Source of the DNA: Bettongia penicillata ogilbyi | Lineage: Eukaryota > Chordata > Mammalia > Diprotodontia > Potoroidae | Direction of reading: 5' to 3' | Assembly (NCBI GenBank): GCA_023548195.1 | Contig: JAJHZJ010000221.1 | Location: 2,090,001-2,154,000, forward strand | DNA: 64,000 nt | Translations under genes and position numbers: made by a program | Notes under the pieces: generated by a model | Databases searched by the model: none | The model's input: only the letters and a program-made list of their open reading frames with translations | Told to the model about the DNA's origin: nothing | Shown here: one piece after another, positions 33,054-42,659 of the stretch | Layout of the letters: each line of letters begins with the position of its first letter | How positions within the stretch are numbered: the first letter of the stretch is position 1

Positions 33054-36000
33054 CAGCATTTTATCTTTTCCCCAATTACATGTAAAAAACAATTTTTGAC
33101 ATTCATTTTTTTAAATTTCTGAGTTCCAAATTCAATCCCTGCCTACCTCTCCTACCCTTCCCTGAGACTACAAGCAATCTGATATACCTTATACATGTGC
33201 ACTCATGTAAAACATTTCCAAATTAGTCATTTTATGAAAGAAAACAAACTAAAAAAAAAAGGAAGAAAAAGTGAAAAATGTATTCAGGTATCATCATTCT
33301 CTGGATGTGGATAGCATTTTTTCATTGCACATCCTTGGAATTGTCGTGGATCATTGTATTATTGAGAACAACTAAGTCATTCACACTTGTTCAGGGCTGC
33401 TGCTATTACTGAATACAATGTTATTCTGGTTCTACTCATTTCACTTTGCATCAGTTCATGTAAGTCTTTCCAGGCTTTTGTAAAATCCATTTTGCTTATT
33501 TCTTATTACACAATAATTCTTACAGCACAATAATTATTCCATTTTAATCACATACCACAATTTATTCATCTGTTCCCAATTGATGGGCATCTCCACAATT
33601 TCCAATTATTAGTCACCACAAAAAGAGCGGCTATAAATATTTTTCTATACATAGATTCTCCTCCCCCCCTTTTAAAAAAATCTTTTTGGGATACAGACCA
33701 GTGATGCTATTGCTAGATCAAAGGGTATGCCCAATTTTATAGCCCTTTGGGCATAGTTCCAAATTGCTCTATAGAATGGTTGGTTCAGTTTACAACTCCA
33801 CCAACAATGTATTAGTGTTCCAAATTTCCCACATCTTCTTCAACATTTATCATTTTCCTTTTTTGTCATATTAGCCAATCTGATAGGTATGAGGTGATAC
33901 CTCAGAATTGTTTGAATTTGCATTTCTTTAATCAATAGCAATATAGAGATTTTTTCATATGACTAAAGATAGCTTTGATTACTTCATCTGAAAACTGCCT
34001 ATTCCTGTCTTTGGACCACTTATCAATTGGGGAATGATGCTTATTTTTATAAATTTGACTCAGTTATCTATGTATTTGAAAAATGAGAACTTTGTCAGAG
34101 GCAATTGCTGTAAAAATTGTTTCCCAGATTTCTACTTTTCTTCTAATGTTGGTTTCATTGGTTTTGTTTGTGTAAAACTTTTTTGATTTAATATAATCAA
34201 AATTATCCATTTTATATTTCATAATGCTCTTTCTTTGGTGTTAAATTCTTCCCTTATTCATAAAACTGTTAGATAAACTATTCCTTGCTCTCGTAATTTG
34301 CTTATGGTATCACCCTTTATATCTAAAACATGCACCTATTTTGACCTTATCTTGGTAAATGATGTGAGGTGTTGATCTATATCTAGTTTCTGCCATACTG
34401 TTTTCCACTTTTCTGAGCAGTTTTTATCAAATAATGAGTTTTAGTGCCAAAAGCTTGGATTTTTGAATTTATCAAACACTAAGTTACTGTGGTCATTGAC
34501 TACAATGTATTGTATGCCTAATCTATTCCACCGATCCACCACTCGATTTCTTAATACCTCATTGTAATGATGATTACCACTTTATAATACAGCTTGAGAT
34601 CTGGTATGGCTAGGTCACAAAAATCATTTTTCTTTATTGATTCCTTTATCATTCTTGATAATTTGCTCTTATTCTTTCTAGTTCTATAAAATAATTTTTG
34701 GTAGTTTGGTGCGCCACTGAATAACTAGATTAACTTAGGTAGAATGGTCATTTTTTTTTATTATATTCTCTCAACATATCTATAAGTGATTAATATTATT
34801 CTAATTGTTTAGATTTGATTTTATTTGTGTGAAAAATGTTTTCTAATTTTGTTCATGTTGTTTCTGGTTTTGTCTTGTCAGGTAGATTCCCAAATATTTT
34901 ATAGCGTTTACAGTTATTTCAAATTTTCTAATTCATTTCTCTTGCTGCCAGACTTTCTTTGTCAATAATACATAGAAATGCTGATGGTTTATATGGGTTC
35001 ATTTTATATCCAGTAAGTTTGCTAAAGTTGTTCATTATTTAAACCAGTTTATTATTTCTGTAATATTATAGGTTTTTTTCATAAAACCAGCATCTAGTTT
35101 TAATATTCAATGGTTTCTTACTTTGAATTTTATTACTCTTCTTTGATTTTTAGAATTTCCAAGTTGGTATTTAACTGGGGATTGTTAATTTCTTCTTTTT
35201 CTAGTTTTCCTAGCTGTATGACCAATTGATTAATCTTTCTCTATTTTATTGATATAAAGATTTAGAGATATAAATTTTCCACTAAGTACTGCTTTGGCTG
35301 CATCCCATAAATTTTGAAATTTTGTCTCATTTTATTCTCTTTAATGAAATTATGGATTGTTCCTATGATTTGTTTTTTGACCCACTTATTTTTTAGATTT
35401 CATCTTTTCAATTAATTTTAATCTACCTTTTGATTCTCCTTTATTGAATGTAATTTGTATTGCAGTATGAGCTTAAAAAGATGCATTTAATTTTTTTGCT
35501 TTCCTGCATTCAGTTGTGAGGGTTTCATGCATTAATATATGGTCAATTTTTGTGTAGATGCCATGTGCCACTGGGAAAAAGGTATATTCCCTTCTATTCC
35601 CATTCAATTTTCTCCAGAGATCTGTCATATCTAACTCTTCTAAAATTCTATTCACGTCTTTATCTTCTTATTTATGATTCTTTTCAGAGCTATCTAATTC
35701 TGAGAGGGGAAGAAAGTTTAAGTCCTTTACTGGCATAGTTTCACTATTTGCTCCTGTAACTCACTTAACAATTTCTTTAAAAATTTGGATGCTATACCAT
35801 TTAATTTCACATGTATTTTTAGTATTTAGTATTCATTTTCTATGGTAACTTCTGGCATGCAGTTTCATTCCTTTGGATATGGTTTCCTTCCTTATCTCTT
35901 TTAATTAGATCTATTTTTGCTTTTGCTTTGTATGAGATCATTATTTCTGTGCCTGCCTTTTTTTTAACTTCAGCAGAAGCATAATAAATTCTGCTCTGGC

Positions 36001-36202
36001 CACTTACTTTTACACTTCAAATGTGTTTCTTGTAAATAATATATTGTAGGATGCTGATTTTTAATCAGTTCTGCTATCCACTTCCATTTTATGAGTCAGT
36101 TCATTTCATTCATGTTTACAGTTATGATAACTGTATATTTCCCTCTATCCTGTTTATCCCTGGTTTATCATTCTCTCTGTCTCTCCTTTCATTCTGCCCC
36201 TT
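33054..36202 (-). mobile_element. L1, 3' half (3' UTR and partial ORF2), host of the HAL1 insertion
   Basis: The 3' UTR starts at about 33,054. ORF2 is read in antisense upward through its C-terminal region (33,700-34,900), then jumps near 35,035-35,090 straight to a region just after the endonuclease. The reverse transcriptase core is therefore missing (deletion of very roughly 1.2 kb or more, judged from L1 order). The rest of the element continues at 39,119-41,102 beyond the HAL1. Imperfect direct repeats beginning TTCCTATGAA flank it (33,035 and 41,103). It is not autonomous. Confidence 0.75.
35473..35655 (-). pseudogene. L1 ORF2 endonuclease fragment
   Basis: A 60-codon remnant with 'REYTFFPVAHGIYTKIDHIL', the conserved C-terminal end of the L1 AP-like endonuclease (human L1 has a Y-T-F-F-S-x-x-H-G-T-Y-S-K-I-D-H-I-type run). 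The Asp-His pair of the catalytic centre is present in the 'KIDHI' part; the rest of the domain is broken. Confidence 0.8.
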
Positions 36203-36216
36203 CTCACAAGTGTTTT
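36203..36216. repeat. target-site duplication, left copy
   Basis: CTCACAAGTGTTTT, identical to 39,119-39,132; it flanks the intact HAL1. Confidence 0.92.
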
Positions 36217-37039
36217 TTTTTTTATTTAAATTTATTTATTTATTTAACTTTTTACATTCATTTTCACAAATTTTTGGGTTCCAAATTTTCTCCCCCTTTT
36301 ATCCCCTCCCCCCACCCCAATACCCCAAGCAATCTAATTTTCCCTATCTCCAATCTGCTCTCTCTTCTGTCATCCCTCCCTTCTCTTGTCTCCATCTTCT
36401 CTTTTCTCCTGTAGGGCCAGAGGACTTTCTATTCCCCATTAACTGTATGTCTTCTTTCCTAGTTGCAACAACAATACTAAACAGTTGTTCCTAAAACTTT
36501 GAGTTCCAAATTCTCCCCATCCCTCCCTCCCCACCCATTCCCTTTGGGACTGCAGGCAATTCGATATAGGCCATATCTGTGTAGTTTTGCAAATGACCTC
36601 CCTGATAGTCGTGTTGTGTAAGACTAACTGGATTACCATCCCTCCTAACCTGCCCCTCATTGTTTCTTTTCTGTCTTTTGATCCTGTCCCTCCCCAAGTG
36701 TTGACTTCAAATTGCTCCCTCCTCCCTTTGCCCTCCCTTCCATCATCCCCCCCTTGCAATATCTCCTTCTCCCCCACTTTCTTATACTGTAAGATAGGTT
36801 TTTCATACCAAAATGAGTGTGCATTTCACTCCTTCGTTTAGTCATATGTGATGAGGGTAAAGCTTCTTGTTTTTTTTTTTTCTCAGCTCTTCTCTTTTTC
36901 CCTCCACTAAGAAAAACTCCTACCTGCCTCTTAAATGACATATAGTTACCCCCTTCCATTACCCCCTCTTTCCTCCCACTACATTTCTCTCTCACCATTT
37001 ACCTTAATTTCTTTTAAGATATGGTCCCATCCTATTCAG

Positions 37040-37133
37040 TTCACTCTGTGCTCTCTATCTCTGTATGTGTGTGCATGTGTGTATGTGTGTGCATGCACGT
37101 GTGTACATGTGTGTGTGTATGTGTGTGTGTGGT
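37040..37133. repeat. (TG/CA)n microsatellite carried inside HAL1
   Basis: Interrupted TGTG/TGCATG run. The same place in the other HAL1 copies also has a TG run (44,645-44,715; 48,520-48,575; 50,195-50,258). Confidence 0.9.
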
Positions 37134-37265
37134 CCCACCAACTACCCAGATACTGAAAAGTTTTAAGAGTTACAAATATTGTCTTTCCATGTATGAATGT
37201 AAACAGTTCACTTCTGGTAAGTCCCTTAAGACTTCTCTTTGCTGTTTCCTTTTTCATGCTTCTTC

Positions 37266-38366
37266 TCATTCTTGTGTTTGAAAGTCAAATTTTCTTTTCA
37301 GCTCTGGTCTTTTCATTAAGAATGATTGAAAGTCCTCTGTTTCATTGAAAGACCATATTTTCCCTTGAAGTATTATACTCAATTTAGCTGGGTAGGTGAT
37401 TCTTGGTTTGAGTCCTAGTTCCTTTGCCTTCTGGAATATCCTATTCCACACCCTTCCATCCCTTAATGTAGAAGCTGCTAGATCTTGAGCTATCCTGATT
37501 GTATTTCCACAGTACTGGAATTGTTTCTTTCTAGCTGCTTGCAAGATTTTTTCCTTGAGCTGGGAGTTCTGGAATTTGGCCACAATGTTCCTAGGAGTTT
37601 CTCTTTTTGGATCTCTTTCAGGTGGTGATCGATGGATTCTTTCAATACTTATTTTGCCCTCTGGTTCTAGAATGTCAGGGCAGTTTTCCTTGATAATTTC
37701 ATGGAAGATGATGTCTAGGCTCTTTTTTTGATCATGAGTTTCAGGTAGTCCCATAATTTTAAAATTGTCTCTCCTGGATCTATTTTCCAGGTCAATTGTT
37801 TTTCCCATGAGATATTTCACATTCTCTTCCATTTTTTCGTTCTTTTGGTTTTGTTTAGTGATTTCTTGGTTTCTCGTAAAGTCATTAGACTCCATCTGTT
37901 CCATTCTAATTTTGAGAGAACTATTTTCTTCAGTAAGCTTTTGAGCCTCTTTTTCCATTTGGCTCATTATGCTTTTGAAAGCATTCTTCTCCTCATTGGC
38001 TTTTTGAACCTCTTTTGCCAATTGAGTGAGACTATTTTTCAAGGTGTTAATTTCCTCAGCATTTTTTTGAGTCTCCTTTACCAAGGTATTGACCCGTTTT
38101 TCATACTTTTCTTGCATCTCTCTCATTTCTCTTCCCAGTTTTTCCTCCACCTGTCTAACTTGCTTTTCAAAATCCTTTTTGAGCTCTTCCAAGGCCTGAG
38201 CCCACCCGCCACCCCCCTGGGGTGTCTGGGGTACTGAGGCCCCGCCCTCCACATCTTTCCCTGATGGCAAGAATATGTCCTCATCATCAGATCCGAAGGT
38301 CGGGATCATTTGCATTTGTCGGAAAAAACTCTCTATAGTCTTATTTTTCTTCCCTTTTCTAGGCAT
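37266..38366 (-). CDS. HAL1/L1 ORF1 protein (RNA-binding retrotransposon protein), intact
   Basis: An uninterrupted 366-codon frame, start ATG at 38,366 and stop TGA at 37,266-37,268. Family knowledge: L1 ORF1p forms coiled-coil trimers, binds RNA and acts as a nucleic acid chaperone in the cytoplasmic ribonucleoprotein. Seen here: a basic N-terminus (MPRKGKKNKTIESFF), an acidic stretch, then a long heptad-rich coiled coil at about residues 58-190 (alternating E/K with L/I/M; 'MEELK'-like and 'EENNSL'-like repeats). An RRM-like domain follows at about 192-285, opening with 'NRSRRDNFKIMGLPE' and including 'IERIHRSPP' and 'RNIVAKF'. The C-terminal domain at about 286-366 holds 'PAKLSIILQGK'. 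The length is close to that of other L1 ORF1 proteins. This start is chosen because decayed copies at 45,949 and 51,485 align from the same methionine. Codon use is that of a retrotransposon, not a host gene. Whether it is transcribed cannot be seen. Confidence 0.9.
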   Translation of the reverse strand: MPRKGKKNKTIESFFRQMQMIPTFGSDDEDIFLPSGKDVEGGASVPQTPQGGGGWAQALEELKKDFEKQVRQVEEKLGREMREMQEKYEKRVNTLVKETQKNAEEINTLKNSLTQLAKEVQKANEEKNAFKSIMSQMEKEAQKLTEENSSLKIRMEQMESNDFTRNQEITKQNQKNEKMEENVKYLMGKTIDLENRSRRDNFKIMGLPETHDQKKSLDIIFHEIIKENCPDILEPEGKISIERIHRSPPERDPKRETPRNIVAKFQNSQLKEKILQAARKKQFQYCGNTIRIAQDLAASTLRDGRVWNRIFQKAKELGLKPRITYPAKLSIILQGKIWSFNETEDFQSFLMKRPELKRKFDFQTQE

Positions 38367-39118
38367 TTTCCCAGCCAGTTACTTGACTTCTGAGATTCTT
38401 TTCCTCCCCCGCCTGGATCCGTCCAGCTAGTGCTTGGCCTCTGAGATTCAAATGGGCTTTCCATGGCAAGCTTTAGTTCTGGCGCTGGGGTGGAGGCAGT
38501 GCCACCTCCCAAGCTCAGTTCCCTCAGGGGCTTTATGCAGAAGCCTTCAGTAATAGAGCGGGGTGGGGGCAGGGCCGTCTCCCAGGCTCAGCCCCCTCAG
38601 GCCGTTCATGCAGATACCTTCTGTAATGAAGATCCTGCCTGCTGCTGGGGGTTTCCTGAGTCTCGGGCCGCTGCTGCCTCAGCCGCCGCCCACCCCTCTG
38701 CCTCCGCTGCTTCCTGCCCCTGTCTCTGCCGCCACTGCTTCCTCCCGAGGGGGCCCGAGTCACGGAGACAATCCGCTCCCCTCCTCTAGCCCAGCCTTCT
38801 TTCTGACTGACCTGTAGCTTCTGTGGGTGGAGGGACTTTCCCGGCTGCCGGAGCTTCCGTCCCTGAAGCCTGCTCGGGTCAGCTTCTCTGGGGCCGGGGC
38901 CAGGGCAGCATTGGGGTGGGGTCTGCTTTCCGGGGCACGATGGAGCCTGGGGATGGCTCTTTAGGGCTCTCTGGCACAGAAATCTCTTCCACTCCGTTTC
39001 TGCACACCTTATATTGACCCAGAAGTTATGGGGGTCTCTTTTTACATTAATTCTATGGGCTTTGGTTTCGGAGCTCGTAAACGTGCGTCCTTCTACTCCG
39101 CCATCTTGGCTCCACCCC
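38367..39118 (-). promoter_or_regulatory. HAL1 5' UTR / internal promoter region with YY1-like site
   Basis: About 750 bp, GC- and CpG-rich against an AT-rich background. Near the very 5' end, CAAGATGGCGG (complement of 39,099-39,109) matches the YY1 core that sits at the same place in L1 promoters. It holds two tandem units of about 73 bp (38,487-38,559 and 38,560-38,632). A long sense frame crosses it (see findings). Promoter activity is inferred from position and family, not shown. Confidence 0.6.
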
Positions 39119-39132
39119 CTCACAAGTGTTTT
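39119..39132. repeat. target-site duplication, right copy
   Basis: CTCACAAGTGTTTT, the same as 36,203-36,216. Confidence 0.92.
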
Positions 39133-41102
39133 AATTCTGACTACCACCTTCTCCAAGCCACACTCTCTTCTATCAATCTCTCAATTTCTCTTATCTCCAT
39201 CACTCTTTATTTCCCCAAATAAGATGGATTTCTATAACCACCTGAATGTGTATGTATTCCCTCTTTGAGTCAATTCTGATGAGAATGAAGTTCAACCATT
39301 GACCATCCACACCCCCATCTTCCCCTCTAATGTAATGGCCATTTGCCTCTCTTTTTTGTGAGCTAATATATACCATTCTACGTCTCCCTTTCCTCTTCTC
39401 CCAAAGCAATTTTCCTATCCTTTAATTTTGTTTTTGTTTCGGATATCATCCCTTCACCCTCCTCACACCCATACCCTCTATCTATGTATAATTCTTCTAA
39501 TTGCCCTAATCATGATAAGGTTCTTAAGAGTTACAAATATCATCTTGTCATTTAGGAATATAGTCTAATCGAATCTCTTATATTTTATCTTTCATTTTAC
39601 CTGTTTTGTGCTTCTCGAGTTTTGTATTTGAAGATCAGATTTTTTGTTCAGCTCTAGTCTTTTAGTTAGAAATACTTAAAAGCCCTATATTTCATTAAAT
39701 ATCCATTTTTCTCCTGAAGGATTATACTCATTGTTTTGCTGGATAGGTGATACTTGGTTGTAATCCAAGCTCCTTTGCCTTCTGGAATATTATATTCCAA
39801 GCCCTCCAGTCATATAATGTAAAAGTTCTAAATCCTCTGTAATCCTTACCATGGCTCAATGATAATTTGAATTTTTTTTTCTGGCTGCTTGTAGTATTTT
39901 CTCCTTGGCCTGGGAACTTGGAATTTAGCTATGATATTCCTGGGAGTTTTCATTTTGAGATCTCTTTCAAGTGGTGATCATGCATTCTTTGGATTTCTAT
40001 TTGACTCTGGGATATCGGGACAATATTTCTGAGTAATTTCTAGAAATATGATGTTCAATCTCTTTTTTTAAAAAAATCACAGCTTTTGGTAGTCCAATAA
40101 TTCTAAAATTCTCTCTCTCTTGGATCTATTTTCTAGGTCAGTTGTTTTCCCCATGAGATATTTCACACTTTTTCCTATCTTTTTATTATTTTGATATTTT
40201 TTTGTCATTTCTTGATGTTTCATGGAGTAATAAGCTTCCATTTGCTCAGTTCTCATTTTTAAGGAATTATTTTCTTCAGTGAGATTTTGTATCTCCTTTT
40301 CCATTTGACTAGTTGTACTTTTTAAGGAGTTGTTTTCTTCACTAAAATTTTGTATCTCCTTTCCCAATTTTTGTGCTTCTTTTGCCAAGCTGTTGACCCT
40401 TTTTTATGATTTTCTTGCTTTACTCTCATTTCTTTTCCTCATATTTCCTATACTTCTCTTCTTTGCTTTTTAAAATCCTTTTTGAGTTCTTTCAGGAATT
40501 CTGAAATTAATTCACATTTTTCTTTGAGGCTTCACATGCAGCTGTTTTTACACTGCTCTACTCTTCTGAATTTGTGCCTTGTTCCTGCCTGTCACCATAG
40601 TAATCTTTTTTTGGTCAGGTTCTTGTTTGTCTGTCTGTTTTGGGAGTGTGCTCATTTTTCAGCCTATTTTGTGACTTTTAACTTCATGTAAAAGTTGAGC
40701 TCTGATCTTAAGGTAGGGCACTGTCCCAACCCTCTTGTGCCAGGGTTCAGAGTCTTGCTGCTGACTTGCACTAGTTCCCAGGGTTTAGCTACTAGCTTGT
40801 GCTGAAGGGAGGGCCTCCCTGATGACTTGTCTTGGGTTAGGACCTCACTATTGGCTTGCACTGGGGTAAACATCTTCACTGCTGCTCTCCTTGTATGCTT
40901 TCTGCCACTGACTTGCTCACAGAACCTCACTCCCTTCCCACCCTTGTGAGACAGACCTTTCCTACTGACTTTCCAAGTTGTCCTGGCTGGTAAGCTGCTT
41001 CACTATACCAAAACTGGTTCTGAATCATTACTGCAAAGTTATTTGGGGGGAATTTTGGAGGGCTCAGGAGAGTTCCTGCTTCAGTCTGCCATCTTGGCAT
41101 CC
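39133..41102 (-). mobile_element. L1, 5' half (ORF1-ORF2 intergenic, ORF1, 5' UTR)
   Basis: Continuation of the L1 interrupted at 36,202. On the complement: 5' UTR from 41,102 (with TGCCATCTTGG, the complement of a YY1-type site, at 41,087-41,097) to about 40,600, ORF1 about 40,580-39,640, then intergenic DNA. ORF1 is broken. Confidence 0.75.
40077..40388 (-). pseudogene. L1 ORF1p coiled-coil remnant
   Basis: 103 codons with two successive 'EENNSLK' heptad blocks and the RRM entry 'MGKTTDLENRSKR'. Upstream and downstream frames are shifted. It is related to, but clearly older than, the intact ORF1 at 37,266-38,366. Confidence 0.8.
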
Positions 41103-41116
41103 TTCCTATGAAATCT

Positions 41117-42655
41117 TTATCAACTAGCAAATTCTGAAAGGACAGGTCATTCTCTGCCTCAAGATTCAGTTCACATCATCCTCTGCTACAAGATGACTAT
41201 TTTAATACCAAATACAAAATGCAAATGTTCATTTAAATGTTTCTCTTGAAAACAATGTTCAGAATTGGCTCTAAGAAGTGTTGCTCTTTTTTCTCTTTAG
41301 AAACATCTCTTGTAGGAAAGATGCAAATAACATAACTTTCACATAGAAATTACAAGTTATGCTTAGAAATGAGCCAAGCTAATAGGCTTATTATAATAGC
41401 TGTTGATCAGACATGCTACCCTTGAGTTGAACTTTTGGACAAATTATTTCCTTAGTTTAATGGATTGCTCTGATTTAAAGATATCTCATACCTATTATTA
41501 TCTTTTCTTTTTTTAAAGATATAATAAGGAATTCTGTCCTTTTCTCATTAGTATTTTCAAGGCCACCATCCCCTTTCTTGGCATGTTCTCCCTGAAAACA
41601 TTAGTACAGAAGAGCTAAAAATAATTAATAACTGCTTTGCTAAAGAGATAATTTTTTTTGCTCATCTGCTACATTTTAAATCTATATATTGAGATAACCA
41701 TGTTTCTCTATCAGAAATTTCTAGAGAATAAAACCTAACCACTTAATAATGTTATAGTGTGAATTAATAAATATTTGTGTGACTAAGAATTGGCTCGATG
41801 ACTATTCAGTACAATGTTTAAGGATATGTCTTTTACCACATGTTCTGATAAAGAATATTTAGGTCCACCATTCAATAGATTTAAAATAACAGCTTTGGTT
41901 TTCCAGATTGATTAGTGTGCAAGTTTCTCAAATTTGATCTTGAACAAAAAGATAAATCAGTTTTTAAGAAGAGCCAGAGTCAGTATAGCTAATTATTTTT
42001 ATTTGAAATTGGTTTAACTGGAAGAAATTCACAAGCAAGCCTGTTATAGGAAAAATTCACTTGGATTTAGGGGTATTGTTAGTAGATTCAGCATGCCATC
42101 TTTACCATAATATGCCTTTCTTCTTCTTCAATGGGAAATCCAACAAATGTTGCAAGATCAGCAATTGTTGAGATACAGGCCTGCGAAACTAGGGCAAAGT
42201 TTTGTCTTCTAAGCCATATCTCTAAGTGTTTCCATAAGGGACTAAAAATAGTTTTATGTCATTAATGAGAACCAATAGTTGTATAGAGTCATAAGAAATC
42301 TCACTGCCAGATTTTTTGTCGTGCTGACCAAATTCCCCCAAATTCGGTATTTGCAGAGTTGAAAACAGGGGGAATTCTTTTCCAAAAGGTATTGTGCATT
42401 ATTTGTGTCATGTATGAAATACAAAAATAGGAATTGACTATAAAATGGGGGGAGGGGTGGGTAATTATTTTACCAGTAGTCTGGAACTCCAGGTTTTTGC
42501 ACAGATTCATCAGTCTCTTGAAGCTAAGGACAATGTTGTCAACTCTCACTACCATGAGCCTTTTCCCTGGAGAGGATCCCCATCTCCAACTTCTCCTCCA
42601 TCGGCCATATATTTTCTTTTAGTTCTATATTTATCTTGTATTTGATCCTCATCAG
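41117..42655. other. intergenic, nothing identified
   Basis: AT-rich and apparently free of recent repeats. A G run at 42,446-42,462 is followed by two overlapping plus-strand frames (42,434-42,645) without other coding signs. Confidence 0.4.
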
Positions 42656-42659
42656 AGGC

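Larger units (their letters stand above)
36217..39118 (-). mobile_element. structurally intact HAL1 retrotransposon (2.9 kb, ORF1 only)
   Basis: The element is bounded by a perfect 14-bp TSD. Sense order from 39,118 downward: GC-rich 5' UTR starting with a GGTGGAGCCAAGATGGCGGA-type end, intact ORF1 (38,366-37,266), intergenic DNA with a (CA)n tract (37,040-37,133), and a join near 36,615-36,625 directly to an L1 3' UTR module. A second related 3' module and an A-rich TAAA tail follow. No ORF2 sequence with endonuclease or reverse transcriptase is present. On the element's strand the insertion site reads AATT/AAAACACTTG, which fits L1 endonuclease. It needs L1 ORF2p supplied in trans. It sits in the L1 at 33,054-41,102. 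Confidence 0.9.

Noticed and set aside
36051..36494. 147-codon plus-strand frame
   Set aside because: It crosses the HAL1 boundary and TSD at 36,203-36,216 and is antisense to L1 ORF2 and the HAL1 3' UTR.
37845..38237. 130-codon plus-strand frame
   Set aside because: Exact antisense shadow of the intact ORF1 coiled coil.
38463..39017. Plus-strand GC-rich frames at 38,463-38,817 and 38,823-39,017 as a possible gene or CpG-island promoter of a host gene
   Set aside because: They lie exactly in the 5' UTR of the HAL1 between its TSD and ORF1; GC richness is a property of the element.
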